A stretch of 58,813 bases of DNA from Bifiguratus adelaidae (lineage: Eukaryota; Mucoromycota; Endogonomycetes; Endogonales), in the NCBI GenBank assembly GCA_002261195.1, contig MVBO01000091.1:1-58813 (forward strand), given 5' to 3'. Both the position numbers and the translations under genes were made by a program. A model generated the notes under the pieces. That model did no database searches, was not told the origin of the DNA, and saw only the letters and a list, made by a program, of their open reading frames with translations. Shown piece by piece: positions 1-9,955 of this stretch (positions are counted from its first letter, which is position 1; each line of letters opens with the position of its first letter).

Positions 1-16
1 GCACATAAAGTTGATA

Positions 17-961
<945 letters not shown>

Positions 962-1236
962 GACGTGCGAAGGATCAGATCTGGCGCAGGTACAAAAACG
1001 ATTGGCGTCAAAAATGGGTCGCGTGATGTTTCGGCTGGTGTGGCTGTAGAGCAAAAGCAAGTGACGACTTGCGTTCTCCGCACACTATTTAGTGCACAAG
1101 ATCTTGTCAACGTCGACTCAACGTTAACTCAGGTCCGGAAAGCAAAGTCGTGTATTGCTCGGGTACATCATACTTCTAAAGCGTCTGCCATGCTGCAAAC
1201 GATAGGAATCTGAGTCTCAGCGATCAACGCCCTTTC

Positions 1237-2556
1237 ATGATGAAGTGGCTTTCATTGAACAGATACAAGCGCCTCGTTACTGTCATCCTATTCATCTTTG
1301 CGCTATCCTCATTGTCCATCCTGTTCCGAGAAAATCGTAGGTACTCAAGCATCATACTTGGCTCCGCAGCTAATGCCTTTTTCGCAGTTAAACTTGGCTT
1401 CAATTTAACATCCGCCGATGGTACAGACATTGCTATAACAGAGACGTCGGAACCGATCAACGCATGCTTTCTTATCCTTGTTCGCAACCGGGAATTGGAA
1501 GGCATAATTTCTTCGATACGTCAACTTGAAGCACGTTTCAATCGCAATTTTCATTATCCATATGTATTCTTGAACGATGAAGACTTCAGTCAAGAGTTCA
1601 AAGACACCGTTCTTAATGAGGTCAGCGGAGATGTACAGTTTGGCAAAGTGGAAGAAGACATGTGGGGTTATCCAGCTCATATCAATCAGACACGCGCGAG
1701 AGAGGCCATGAGAGACATGGAAAAGAAGAATGTTCCTTATGGTGGCAGCGAGAGTTATCGGTAAGCTGATATTCAGCAATTACCAGTCCTTGATTGATCC
1801 GTTTATCAGGCACATGTGTCGCTTTCAGTCGGGATTCTTTTTCCGACTTCCTCTCGTGCAAGATTACGAGTATTACTGGAGAGTGGAACCTGACGTTGAC
1901 TTTTCCTGCGATATACCCTATGATGTCTTCCGGTTCATGAAGACAAACAAGAAAAAGTATGGCTTTACCATGACCCTGTATGAAATCAAAGAGACAATAC
2001 CAACCTTGTGGGATACTGTGACGGACTTTCGCAAAGACAATTCGGAGATGCTGATGACCGACAGGGCGACACTTTGGAAATTTGTCGCGGACGATAACGG
2101 CGCGGCTTACTCGAGGTGCCATTTTTGGACGAATTTCGAGGTAAGCTTCCTATGTCGGAAAGCTATTCAGGGCAAACATAAACATACAAACTAGATTGCT
2201 TCGTTTGACATCTGGCGTTCTGAAGCTTACCTCAAGTTCTTTGACTATCTAGATTCTTCGGGTGGATTTTACTATGAGAGATGGGGTGATGCTCCGGTTC
2301 ACACGATTGCAGCCTCCATGTTCCTTGCCAAAGATGAGATTCACCGCTTCGATGACATTGGTTACCGACACGGTACGTTTTCCCATTGTCCGATGTCACC
2401 CAAAATATGGCATCAACGCAATTGCGCCTGCGATAGGAGACAGGACTTTGGTAAGCCTATAGTTCTGTCATGCTACGTCTCACTGATTCATTTATAGACT
2501 TTGGCATGAGGGCGAGAACTGGATGCGGCAGTAGATACAGATTCTCGCAGCTGTAA
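1237..2556 (+). CDS. Alpha-1,2-mannosyltransferase, KRE2/MNT1 family (GT15)
   Basis: Golgi type II membrane enzyme that adds alpha-1,2-mannose to O- and N-linked glycans. Exons: 1237-1760, 1810-2140, 2195-2450 and 2498-2556. A short cytosolic tail is followed by a membrane anchor (about residues 12-30), a stem, and then the GT15 catalytic domain. Visible motifs are YGGSESYRHMCRFQSGFFFR, YYWRVEPDVDFSCDIPYD, SSGGFYYERWGDAPVHTIAA and DDIGYRHGTFSHCP. The EPDVDF segment carries the family's Mn-binding acidic residues. The last exon is short and reads DFDFGMRARTGCGSRYRFSQ before TAA. Its frame is set by the intron and by a Cys that can be aligned with the family's C-terminal Cys, but the extreme C-terminus is the least certain part. 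The start was chosen at the first Met before the anchor. An Rpp25-like gene follows almost at once. Confidence 0.92.
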
Positions 2557-2591
2557 ACTTCATAATTCACTCTTCATTATACCCAGTCAAA

Positions 2592-3208
2592 GTGGAAAAC
2601 TATAGACGAGAACAGAGAGGGGATAGCAGTGGAAGCAGTAACTTTCGGCTTTTACCGCCTCCTTCACCGAACGAGTACCGTGTCGACGAGCATGCCAAGT
2701 TGAAGAAGCTCAGTAGCGATGTCGCACATCAGTTGCTGGTAAGCCGGTTCCGGGTACGATCAATCTTTGCACATCGTTAACCAATGCGCATTTGGTCCCC
2801 AATGCAGAGCGGTGCTGTTGCGCATGTGACCTTGACCGGCGCTGGAGTGTTCATTAGTAAAGCAGTCGCCGCCGCAGAGATGGTCAAGCACAAAGTGAAT
2901 ACCTCCATTCATCAATACAATCAAATCGGAGACGTGGAGGATAACGTTATGTGGGAACCCATCTCGGAGGACTTGGACAGGTTTGCTTTTCCATTATAAT
3001 AGCCTCAATAACAGCTTGGCTCATCACAAGGTACTTAGGCTCAAAGTAACGCGACATGTTCCTGTCCTGATGATTCATTTATCCACAATCAAGCTTCCCG
3101 AGTTGGAGGAGATTGCCTCGTAAGTTGTGTTTGTGCTTTCACTTAATACATATCTTGTGCTCATTCACCTTTGATCCATGATACAGGTATCAATCATCCA
3201 GCAAGTAA
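2592..3208 (+). CDS. Rpp25/POP6-like Alba-domain protein (RNase P/MRP subunit family)
   Basis: Probable nuclear RNA-binding subunit of RNase P/MRP (tRNA 5' processing, rRNA processing). Exons: 2592-2738, 2808-2980, 3039-3119 and 3187-3208. The Alba core shows HVTLTGAGVFISKAVAAAEM and VNTSIHQYNQIGD. The C-terminal part, LKVTRHVPVLMIHLS, resembles the human Rpp25L segment around VRRHVPAVWVLLS. The N-terminus ENYRREQRG resembles MEHYRKAG of Rpp25L, but the codon at the expected Met position (2592) is GTG, not ATG. No in-frame ATG exists between it and a TAG at 2532. Either translation starts at a non-AUG codon or an upstream exon supplies the ATG: a donor at 2531 and acceptor at 2586 would link ATG 2506 in frame. 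Family call is firm; the start is not. Confidence 0.82.
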
Positions 3209-3433
3209 TGCTACCTGCGAAGACATGTAACTTTCCCATCCATCGGCTTTCGGCTCCACAACTTCGACTGACCACATCGAAAAAGATTACAGAGACACAA
3301 GAGCATGCGGCAAATGGACAAGTTGCGCAGTGTACGTGTTATCATGTACAGTGTCTCTAAGACAGACAAAGGTGTAATCTATTGGTGATTATGCATGTTG
3401 TGTCATGTATAGTACTAGTGTATACAAATAGGT

Positions 3434-3991
3434 CTAATGATACCATACGGGTTGAAGAACGAGGCAGAAGAGCATGAGGATGACAACGAAGAGTGAAAAG
3501 GTGTACAAGAGGAGGAGAAAGACGAGCTCGACGGTCGAAATGATGAAAGCTGCCGCTGATTTCTTATTTAACCGTACAGGTGCTCGTACCGCGACCCATT
3601 GACGCACCGCCATACCCGGTTTCGTTTCGACCAAACTGGCGTAGACTGCCAAACAGCCGAGGATGAATGAGAGCGGTGTTGCGAGTAGACTGGTAATGAG
3701 AATTTGACAGATGGTAGGTAGATAAGACCTTGTGAGGGTGATGAGCACGTATTGGAAATCGCTTATCAGCAGAGACGTGGGTGGTAAGGCCAACCGACGA
3801 AAGTGGCCGTATATCTTGATCGGTTTTGACAAAAGAAAATGAGACGCACCGTCAGCAGCCTCTTCGTGCCCTTCATATTGCTCAGTCGTTAATCTGTTTT
3901 GAAGACGGTTGTACAGCGCTTGTTTGAAGCTGCGTCGCTTTATCGGAACCGGTCTTCTCAGAGACGGCGTAGGCGATAGCACATCAACCAT
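3434..3991 (-). CDS. Hypothetical membrane protein, 185 aa
   Basis: Single open frame from ATG 3991. I do not recognise a family. The first 45 residues are basic and Pro/Arg-rich (RRPVPIKRRSFKQALYNRL), followed by a short acidic patch (GHEEAADG). Two hydrophobic stretches follow, at about residues 85-118 and 146-181, and the second is strongly membrane-like (STVELVFLLLLYTFSLFVV). This suggests an integral membrane protein with a cytosolic basic N-terminus. A GTGCGT inside the frame could be a splice donor, but I found no acceptor that keeps a sensible frame, so I leave the gene unspliced. It could be part of a longer split gene. Convergent with the Rpp25-like gene to its left. Confidence 0.5.
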   Translation of the reverse strand: MVDVLSPTPSLRRPVPIKRRSFKQALYNRLQNRLTTEQYEGHEEAADGASHFLLSKPIKIYGHFRRLALPPTSLLISDFQYVLITLTRSYLPTICQILITSLLATPLSFILGCLAVYASLVETKPGMAVRQWVAVRAPVRLNKKSAAAFIISTVELVFLLLLYTFSLFVVILMLFCLVLQPVWYH

Positions 3992-4536
3992 AAAAGTGTG
4001 ATCTGCACAAAGGTGAACGTACTGATAGATAGAACCTTATCTATGAGATCGGCAGGTATGAACAGACTCAACCAATGACACCTCTCGAATATGCCAATGC
4101 AATGCGAAGAGAGCAGGAAGTCAAACAATGAATTTGAGATGAATTTATATACGACAGGAAAATCCGGCGCCCGTGGTCAACTGTTAACTTTCATCCGGCA
4201 TGCAATCAACTCATTGGGTGACACGCCTCCCTGGCGCAAGTTTAAGTTCTGACAAGCCGGTTTCCGGACCCCGTAAAATCAACCTTGCCTGTCAAGCCAA
4301 TTTTTCATAAGATGTCCATAAATGGAAATGATTCTGAGGCGCGAGCGCGAGCACGTTCTTCGGTTGGTTGGAGGAGGTTTTGTACTTTTTGTACTAGACA
4401 TTTCAAGGGCATGTCAGATGGTGTATCTATCAGCCCATTCTATCCAATAGTATTGGCGTATACATATACATGGTATCGGAAGTATTCAAAATAGGAGTCA
4501 TTTCGATCACAGATTGACTTTTCGTATGTCACAGGA
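3992..4536. other. Intergenic, no gene seen
   Basis: Lies between the start of the 185-aa membrane ORF and the stop of the RUS gene, both on the minus strand. It holds a GCGCGAGCGCGAGCACG patch near 4340 and short AT-rich stretches. The ORF that spans 4285-4494 on the plus strand has no protein-like composition. Confidence 0.5.
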
Positions 4537-6662
4537 TCAATCATGGTGATGCGAGTGATGATCCTCATCACGGGGCGGTCGCTCCCAGCTGACGCGCAAC
4601 CCACTAAAAGGTAATGCTGATTAGCGAACGTTGAATGGTCGTGAGAATGCAGACTTACGCATCATTCCAAAAGACGTAGTCACTCTGCCAATCCTTGTCG
4701 TCTAGCTCGGCAACAAATTCGCCAAATTTGTCTCTTGTCCAATCCAGCGTTTCCTTCAGGGCAGCCGTATATGTATCCCATTGCTCTGTTCGACTGATAC
4801 CGCGTTGCGTAATGACATCGTGGAATTTGAGCGAATGCAGGATAGAGCGAATGACATCGTTGGAGGTCGCGTCTTGATGGAACAGAACATTGACGGTCTT
4901 ATCCTTGTAACTAAGCAAATAATTTTCGGACTAGGATAACTGTCAGTCTGGAACTAAGGTAATGCCACGCGCTTACCTTCATGACTTCGACCGTCCCCAA
5001 CATTTCACCTCCGCCGGCAAAAGAACGCTCGGCGGACACACCGAGCTTAATGTTCGCATCAACGCCTCCTTTTTGACCATATGGTTTGATCCATTCTCCA
5101 AATCCAACTTCTTTTGGCTTCAGCTGGTCCATCTCGAGCACAACATCTTGATCTATATACGTGCGACCGAGAAGGGTAAGCTTGGCTTGATTCAAGATCT
5201 CAAATTGTGCCGTGCGGAGAAGTTTAAAGGTTGCCCATATATTTAGAGGAGACAACACTGCGAATGCTCCGAAAAGAAAAATTGGCGAATGGGATATCGT
5301 GATGAGCCCTACGCCGCTCAACATTCCCAGCAAATGCGCGGATGACATTTGCGCATCATCTTTGGCCACGATATCTCCAACGTTACCGCTGAGCTGTACA
5401 GAAGAGATGTCAGCGCAAGTTTGGCCACAATAATTCCAATATGGCAGGAATACTTACTGCGAAATTGCGCGTAAACGTCATGTGGCTGGCAACCCATATA
5501 CTCTCGTGGACCAATTCAAACATGTTCCCAACCGATGCCAACGGTAAAAAGTACTTGGGGGGAGCGATTGAGGTACACAATTGCAGGAAGGAACCAACAG
5601 TCGACAGCATTTCACAGACCTTGAAGATTAACATCGTCAGCATACAGTGATGCAAGCGTCCTGTTTAGCTTACTCACAAACTTCCAAGATTTGGGATGTG
5701 AATCAAAAGAACTTGCGTACCGCTTGATGAAAAAGAGCTTGCCAATCTCCCCGAAGCCATCTTTAAGAACCCTGAGGAGAATATTGGTACAATGCTCAAT
5801 TTCGTCATGAGCCCACTGACCATTGAATAGCAACAGCACCACCAGCAGCTTCCATCGTACCGAGCCCGAGTGATGCTAGCATTGCTTGTGAACACAGCAC
5901 ACCGACCTAAAAGATGCCCGAAATCCCACACATAAGAATGAGCGGATGATTGTCACTGAAAACTTACCGCGGAGCCAATATAAGTTTCTAGAAAGAGCCA
6001 CGCATGGAATCGTCCATAGCATTCGTGAACTGTATCTGGGTACCTATCGCATCGACTTAGTCATACCTGCCTTCCATGGGTAGTCTAATCACTTGCCCGA
6101 CAGGCAAAAACATCTCTCGAAAGCCCGCTCTCAGTCCACTGATCCAGCCACCATCCAGCAATTTCCGCCTTCTTCTGCCGATGACCTCGTCCATGCCTTT
6201 CTTCCGCTTGCCTCTCGTCCATGTCCAATAAAAAGGTGATGTCAACGACGATGAAATAGATGTCCGTGCAGCGGTAGGAGTGCTTCCGGTTGTCGGAAGG
6301 GATGTGTATACACGTGTACGACCGTAAACGTATTCTGTCAATAGCGGTGTGTCTGGTGGTATTGGATCAGTGGGCTGTCTGTTTGAACTCGGTTCGTCGC
6401 TTGAGGGTCCGGCCGACGTCGATATGGGTCGGATAGATAACAGGCGCTGTAACGGAATTTGCGGATGCTGTTGTGTTAGGTTTTTGAGCTGCCTGCTTCC
6501 GCAAGCAATAAAGCCAGCCGATCGTTCTGCGCTTGATCGCCTGGTTCGAGCGCTCGCGAGAATGTGTAACCGGAATGTCTGGACATATGGACAGTTCGTG
6601 CTCCCTTGTATACTGAAGTGCTGTTTCAGTCCAGCGCACGGCGTAATAAGTTGCATGCGCAT
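4537..6662 (-). CDS. RUS-family protein (DUF647, root UVB sensitive)
   Basis: Membrane-associated RUS/DUF647 protein; plant members act in UV-B and vitamin B6/auxin responses, and the fungal role is unclear. Blocks seen in order: FREMFLPVG then YPDTVHECYGRFHAWLFLET, VGVLCSQAMLASLGLGTMEA, WVLKDGFGEIGKLFFIKRYA, CEMLSTVGSFLQLCTSIAP, NVGDIVAKDDAQMSSAHLLG, FKLLRTAQFEILNQAKLTLL. The C-terminal exons end in a His-rich tail (DEDHHSHHHD) at stop 4539-4537. The conserved FLPxGYPDSV motif is rebuilt only if a GC-AG intron (6096-6044) is removed. Other junctions are GT-AG. The N-terminal ~150 residues are Ser/Thr/Pro/Arg-rich and may be a mitochondrial presequence; the exact start is uncertain because a 167-codon frame overlaps it on the same strand. 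Confidence 0.88.
6044..6096 (-). other. GC-AG intron in the RUS gene
   Basis: The donor is GCAAGT after ..GTCGG and the acceptor is GATAG, 53 nt. A CTAAG branch-like element lies about 15 nt before the acceptor. Splicing joins FLPVG to YPDTVHE, matching the conserved FLPxGYPDSV of RUS proteins. The only GT alternative in phase would be a 23-nt intron (6066-6044) that leaves ten or so foreign residues and little room for a branch site. Confidence 0.8.
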
Positions 6663-7523
6663 AGTGTACTATTGACGTGCAGGATACGAGGCCGTCTGGG
6701 ACTCTGAACCAAAATTGTTCCCTTTGAAGCCACGTGAGAGAGCCGTCACGAGATTGAAGTTCAGCCCTTTGAAGCAGAGACGTGATCATTGGCATCATTA
6801 TTGCATAGAAAGGATACCAACGTCTCTCAACGTGCGAGTGCATGTAGTATCCTTCAAGACTCGACTTCAAAGCGAGTTGCGATGTGTTTCAGGATTACAA
6901 TGGACTGAGATTAAATGACAAGGCGATGATACACTGCTTCGACCGTGTCCTCCTTCTCGTAATCGATGGGCATGAACAGCGATCCGAGTTCCAAGGCTGC
7001 CCAATTACACGGCAAGCTTGCAGAGAACGCTCATGGCGCATGTTTGTCTAATTGGGCATACCATGGGGCTGTTGTGGAAACCGTTCGTCGCCTTGCACGC
7101 ATGCAGTGTAACCTGTTCGATAACACTTTGGTTATTCATGCTGAATTGCTCGATATTTCCCCGAGTTTAAACCCCAGACAATGGCTAGCGAAAATTTGCG
7201 TGTGCTACGACGTCCAACAACTCGGACTGGATACGCCAATTTCACTCCACTGCATCGTCTCGCCTTGGAAAATGAAAGGAAAAAGGAGAAAATAGGGAGA
7301 TTCCGCGGTAAAAATTGGGGACGCGTTGGTTAATATTAGAGAAGTGAGTCTATGGATCTAGTACTTTTTTTTGACGTTGGGGGTATATCCTGCAAGCAGC
7401 CACTGTCAAGTATAATACATGGTGCATAGCTGCAAGCATTTTGGGGGGATCGACAAGACAGATCAACGCCAACTGTCATGGAGGATGTGTCAACTTTTAA
7501 CCGCGGTAAATTCTCAGCTCGCT
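6663..7523. other. Intergenic upstream of the RUS gene, no gene supported
   Basis: Contains a CACGTG E-box at 6731-6736, about 70 bp upstream of the RUS start. A 109-codon frame at 6966-7295 on the plus strand has no recognisable domain or splice signals, and I do not call it. The rest is unremarkable. Confidence 0.5.
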
Positions 7524-7724
7524 CTATTTGCAGCTGATACCCAAAGGACACAGACACTTGGGGCATCCACAACGTTTGCACCCTGTGTTCCGGCCGCGAC
7601 CTCGAGCGCGTCTTCCAACTTCATGTGAGCTTGTAGATCGATCAACTTCGTAAAGAAACTTGGACAAAGTACAACCTTGTGATCTTCTTGGGCGTTCAGT
7701 CCCAGCCGTAGGCAGAATGGACAT
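7524..7724 (-). CDS. Candidate small Cys-rich protein, 66 aa (metallothionein-like tail)
   Basis: Single exon from ATG 7724 to TAG 7526-7524. The N-terminal part is Arg/Ser-rich (TERPRRSQG, RRARGRGRNTG). The last 18 residues hold six Cys spaced C-x2-C-x-C-x2-C-x-C-x5-C (CKRCGCPKCLCPLGISC), a spacing reminiscent of metal-thiolate clusters. A promoter-like layout precedes it on the same strand: a TATTTAAA element near 7790, a perfect 8-bp inverted repeat, and a pyrimidine-rich leader (TCTTCTCCTCTCCCCTTCC) ending in CACTTTGCGC-ATG. I recognise no family. A metal-binding peptide or a chance ORF are both possible; the leader favours a real gene. Confidence 0.42.
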   Translation of the reverse strand: MSILPTAGTERPRRSQGCTLSKFLYEVDRSTSSHEVGRRARGRGRNTGCKRCGCPKCLCPLGISCK

Positions 7725-7770
7725 GCGCAAAGTGTGATTTGATTGAATGAGTGGAAGGGGAGAGGAGAAG

Positions 7771-7791
7771 AAACCGAAAATCCTTCGGTTT
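7771..7791. promoter_or_regulatory. Perfect 8-bp inverted repeat with CCG-N9-CGG core
   Basis: AAACCGAA and TTCGGTTT are separated by the 5-nt spacer AATCC. Read as a protein site, it is CCG-N9-CGG, an everted triplet pair of the kind bound by dimeric Zn2Cys6 factors. It lies about 50 bp upstream of the ATG of the Cys-rich ORF, next to TATTTAAA. It could instead form a hairpin in a leader RNA. Confidence 0.45.
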
Positions 7792-8786
7792 AAATATCAT
7801 ACCTGTCAAATAAATCATGGCAGCACAAAGAGTTCACTGGAATGTTGAAATTGAAGGTACTCTTATGCAGGCAATAAACTAGTGGGCGGACGGCGACGGG
7901 CATTCTATCCATAATTAAGCAAAGTAAAATCTTGTACTATACATGTAGATAACCAGTCTGTTGAGACGACGCTTACTGTCAAGGAACTCTTTCTACGCAC
8001 ATCATTTGCTTTGTCGTCACTAACCACCTCTCCTTTGCAGCCGGTCTGAAGCCTGGGACAGCATCAAGCGACATAAATCTGATCTGCCTTTCGCGCAGCT
8101 AAAAGGTTTCATATCTGCACTAAACTTTGTGTCGCACATGTCTCTTTGTACACGTCCTGTCGCTCAAAAAGCCCCTGGCCGTGACTTGCAGGTGTTTCCC
8201 TCTACCAAAGGATCGGTATCATAAGATAACAACCTTCCCTGCAACACTGGACGCAACACGTTTCGTGGCTGCACGGAGCGACATGAAGTGAAACGCTTGA
8301 CTCAGCATGATTGAACATTGGGTGGCTTGACAATATGAAGAAGCCACAATTTTCGTTAGGCTTCCACGTTTAGTCGTTTCCGAACCATATCCAATTCCCG
8401 TGCAGGAACGATGTACGGTTATCACACCCAATGACTCAGTGATTCAGTATGTAGACATGTGTCGCAGGCATTGTTCAGATCAAGGATGACCTCCTGCTTT
8501 AACGCCTCCAAAGGTTGAGCCTTCAGAAATATATTTTCCACTACTGTCCATTGAGCATCATCATGCTTGAAGCAACTCTATTGAGCGTATTCTTCCTAAT
8601 GTATTTACGACGCGGTGTCCCATGTTTGAGTACCCTAGCATGCCAACCAAAACCTTTGAAGAGAGCCTTTCACTGTCCATCATGATCTTGTCCACGCGAG
8701 AAGGCTCCACGTGTTGAATTTGCCTTTTTGGGGCGTGCAAGTTTGAACACCGCAAAACCGGAAATGTGTTGCAACACCTTTGACTC
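7792..8786. other. Intergenic, about 1 kb, no gene supported
   Basis: Low coding potential on both strands. A CACGTG at 8708-8713 sits about 74 bp upstream of the SARAF-like start. Small frames at 8219-8431 and 8561-8914 (minus) show no domain. Confidence 0.5.
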
Positions 8787-9841
8787 ATGACACCTCGAAG
8801 CCCGACGCCATGGCTGCTTGCAGTCCTATGTCTCTTCCTTAGTACCTTATCACTCGCAGCTCCAGACAAAGTTCTACTGCAAAAAGTAACGGCTATCACG
8901 CTACACGCCAACAAGCCAACCGCCGCGCGACGGTCCTCTCCAATACATCAGTTGACGTGTTACGACGCTCGCGGGTGCGCACCATACGTACCCGAGGTTG
9001 TACAATGCTATAATGTAGGCTGGGATGGCACCGACGTCCAATGGAGATGCGAAGCTGATCTGCCCAAGGGTATCAAGGTGAGTGTCCGATCCCTATTTGA
9101 GCTAGCCATGCTTATATCCGACTGATTCCTAGTTTGGTGATGTGGAAGTCAGCTGTGAAGGTTACGACTACCCGGACGATCCATACATCTTGAAGGGAAG
9201 TTGTGGCTTATCGTACTCGCTGATTGGCACGGAAAGACGAGAGAGTGACGTTGCGAATGACGATCCTCGATACTTTCCCCAGTCAAAACCCCTTTTTACC
9301 TATGACTGGGCTTCAACCAAGAAGAAGTGGGATATGGATCGTCTTATTGGCAAGGCATTTAGCTACCTATGGGCTGGTGTGGCATTATACATTGTATATT
9401 CCATCTATCAAGGGATCAGACATCCCCAATCCAGCCGCAGAAGACCGTCGCCTTATCCTTCTGGCGGACATTTTCCAGGTGACGACGATTCGCATGATCC
9501 ACCACCACCCTATTCACCCCATGACGACCCAAGAAAACCTCAGTCGCACACGAGCGCATTTCCTAGCATGACGCAAGTGCGAGACAACGCTGCCTGGGCC
9601 GGTAGTCTAGCAGCTGCGGCTGCAGCTGGGTACATGTTTGGTAATCGAAATAGACGAGACGATAGGTGAGTCTTTTGTTGACCGTAATGTCGGTTTGCTC
9701 ACCGCCTACAGACCCTATCGCACACAGCAGTATTCGCCTCCGTCTTCGTATGCCAGTGCGCGACGCAGCACGGAAGAATCGAGCTCTTCCTATACGTCCA
9801 CGTCTAGGAGCACAGGATATGGCGGTACCAAACGTCGATAA
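8787..9841 (+). CDS. SARAF-like protein (store-operated calcium entry regulator family, TMEM66)
   Basis: ER membrane protein; animal SARAF dampens STIM/Orai calcium entry. Exons: 8787-9077, 9133-9665 and 9712-9841. Signal peptide at residues 1-25 (WLLAVLCLFLSTLSLAA). The lumenal SARAF domain shows PDKVLLQKVTAITLH, PIHQLTCYDARGCAPYVPEV, QCYNVGWDGTDVQWRCEADL and VEVSCEGYDYPDDPYILKGS, in the same order as human SARAF with its conserved Cys residues. A single membrane span follows (YLWAGVALYIVYSIY), then a Pro/Ser/Tyr-rich cytosolic tail with PPPYSP and a Ser/Thr-rich end. The layout matches the family. Because STIM/Orai are generally absent from fungi, the fungal role is open; ER calcium homeostasis is an inference. 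Confidence 0.92.
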
Positions 9842-9955
9842 AATGTCTTTCTGTGTTTCCGCAAGTTTGTAAAATACCTGCTAATGTACATGCTCTCAGC
9901 CATCACGTTAACAAAAGCAATAACATCTTTTTCTGCTTCTGAACAATGTCTATGC

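Noticed and set aside
4285-4494. 69-codon plus-strand frame with Arg-rich start
   Set aside because: No domain, and it lies in the upstream region of the membrane ORF; likely chance.
6044-6066. 23-nt GT-AG intron in the RUS gene
   Set aside because: It would keep the frame but leave extra residues in the FLPxGYPD motif and has no room for a branch site; the 53-nt GC-AG intron fits better.
6367-6870. 167-codon minus-strand frame overlapping the first exon of the RUS gene
   Set aside because: It overlaps the RUS N-terminal exon in another phase. No domain is visible and it cannot be joined to the conserved RUS exons; it may be leader.
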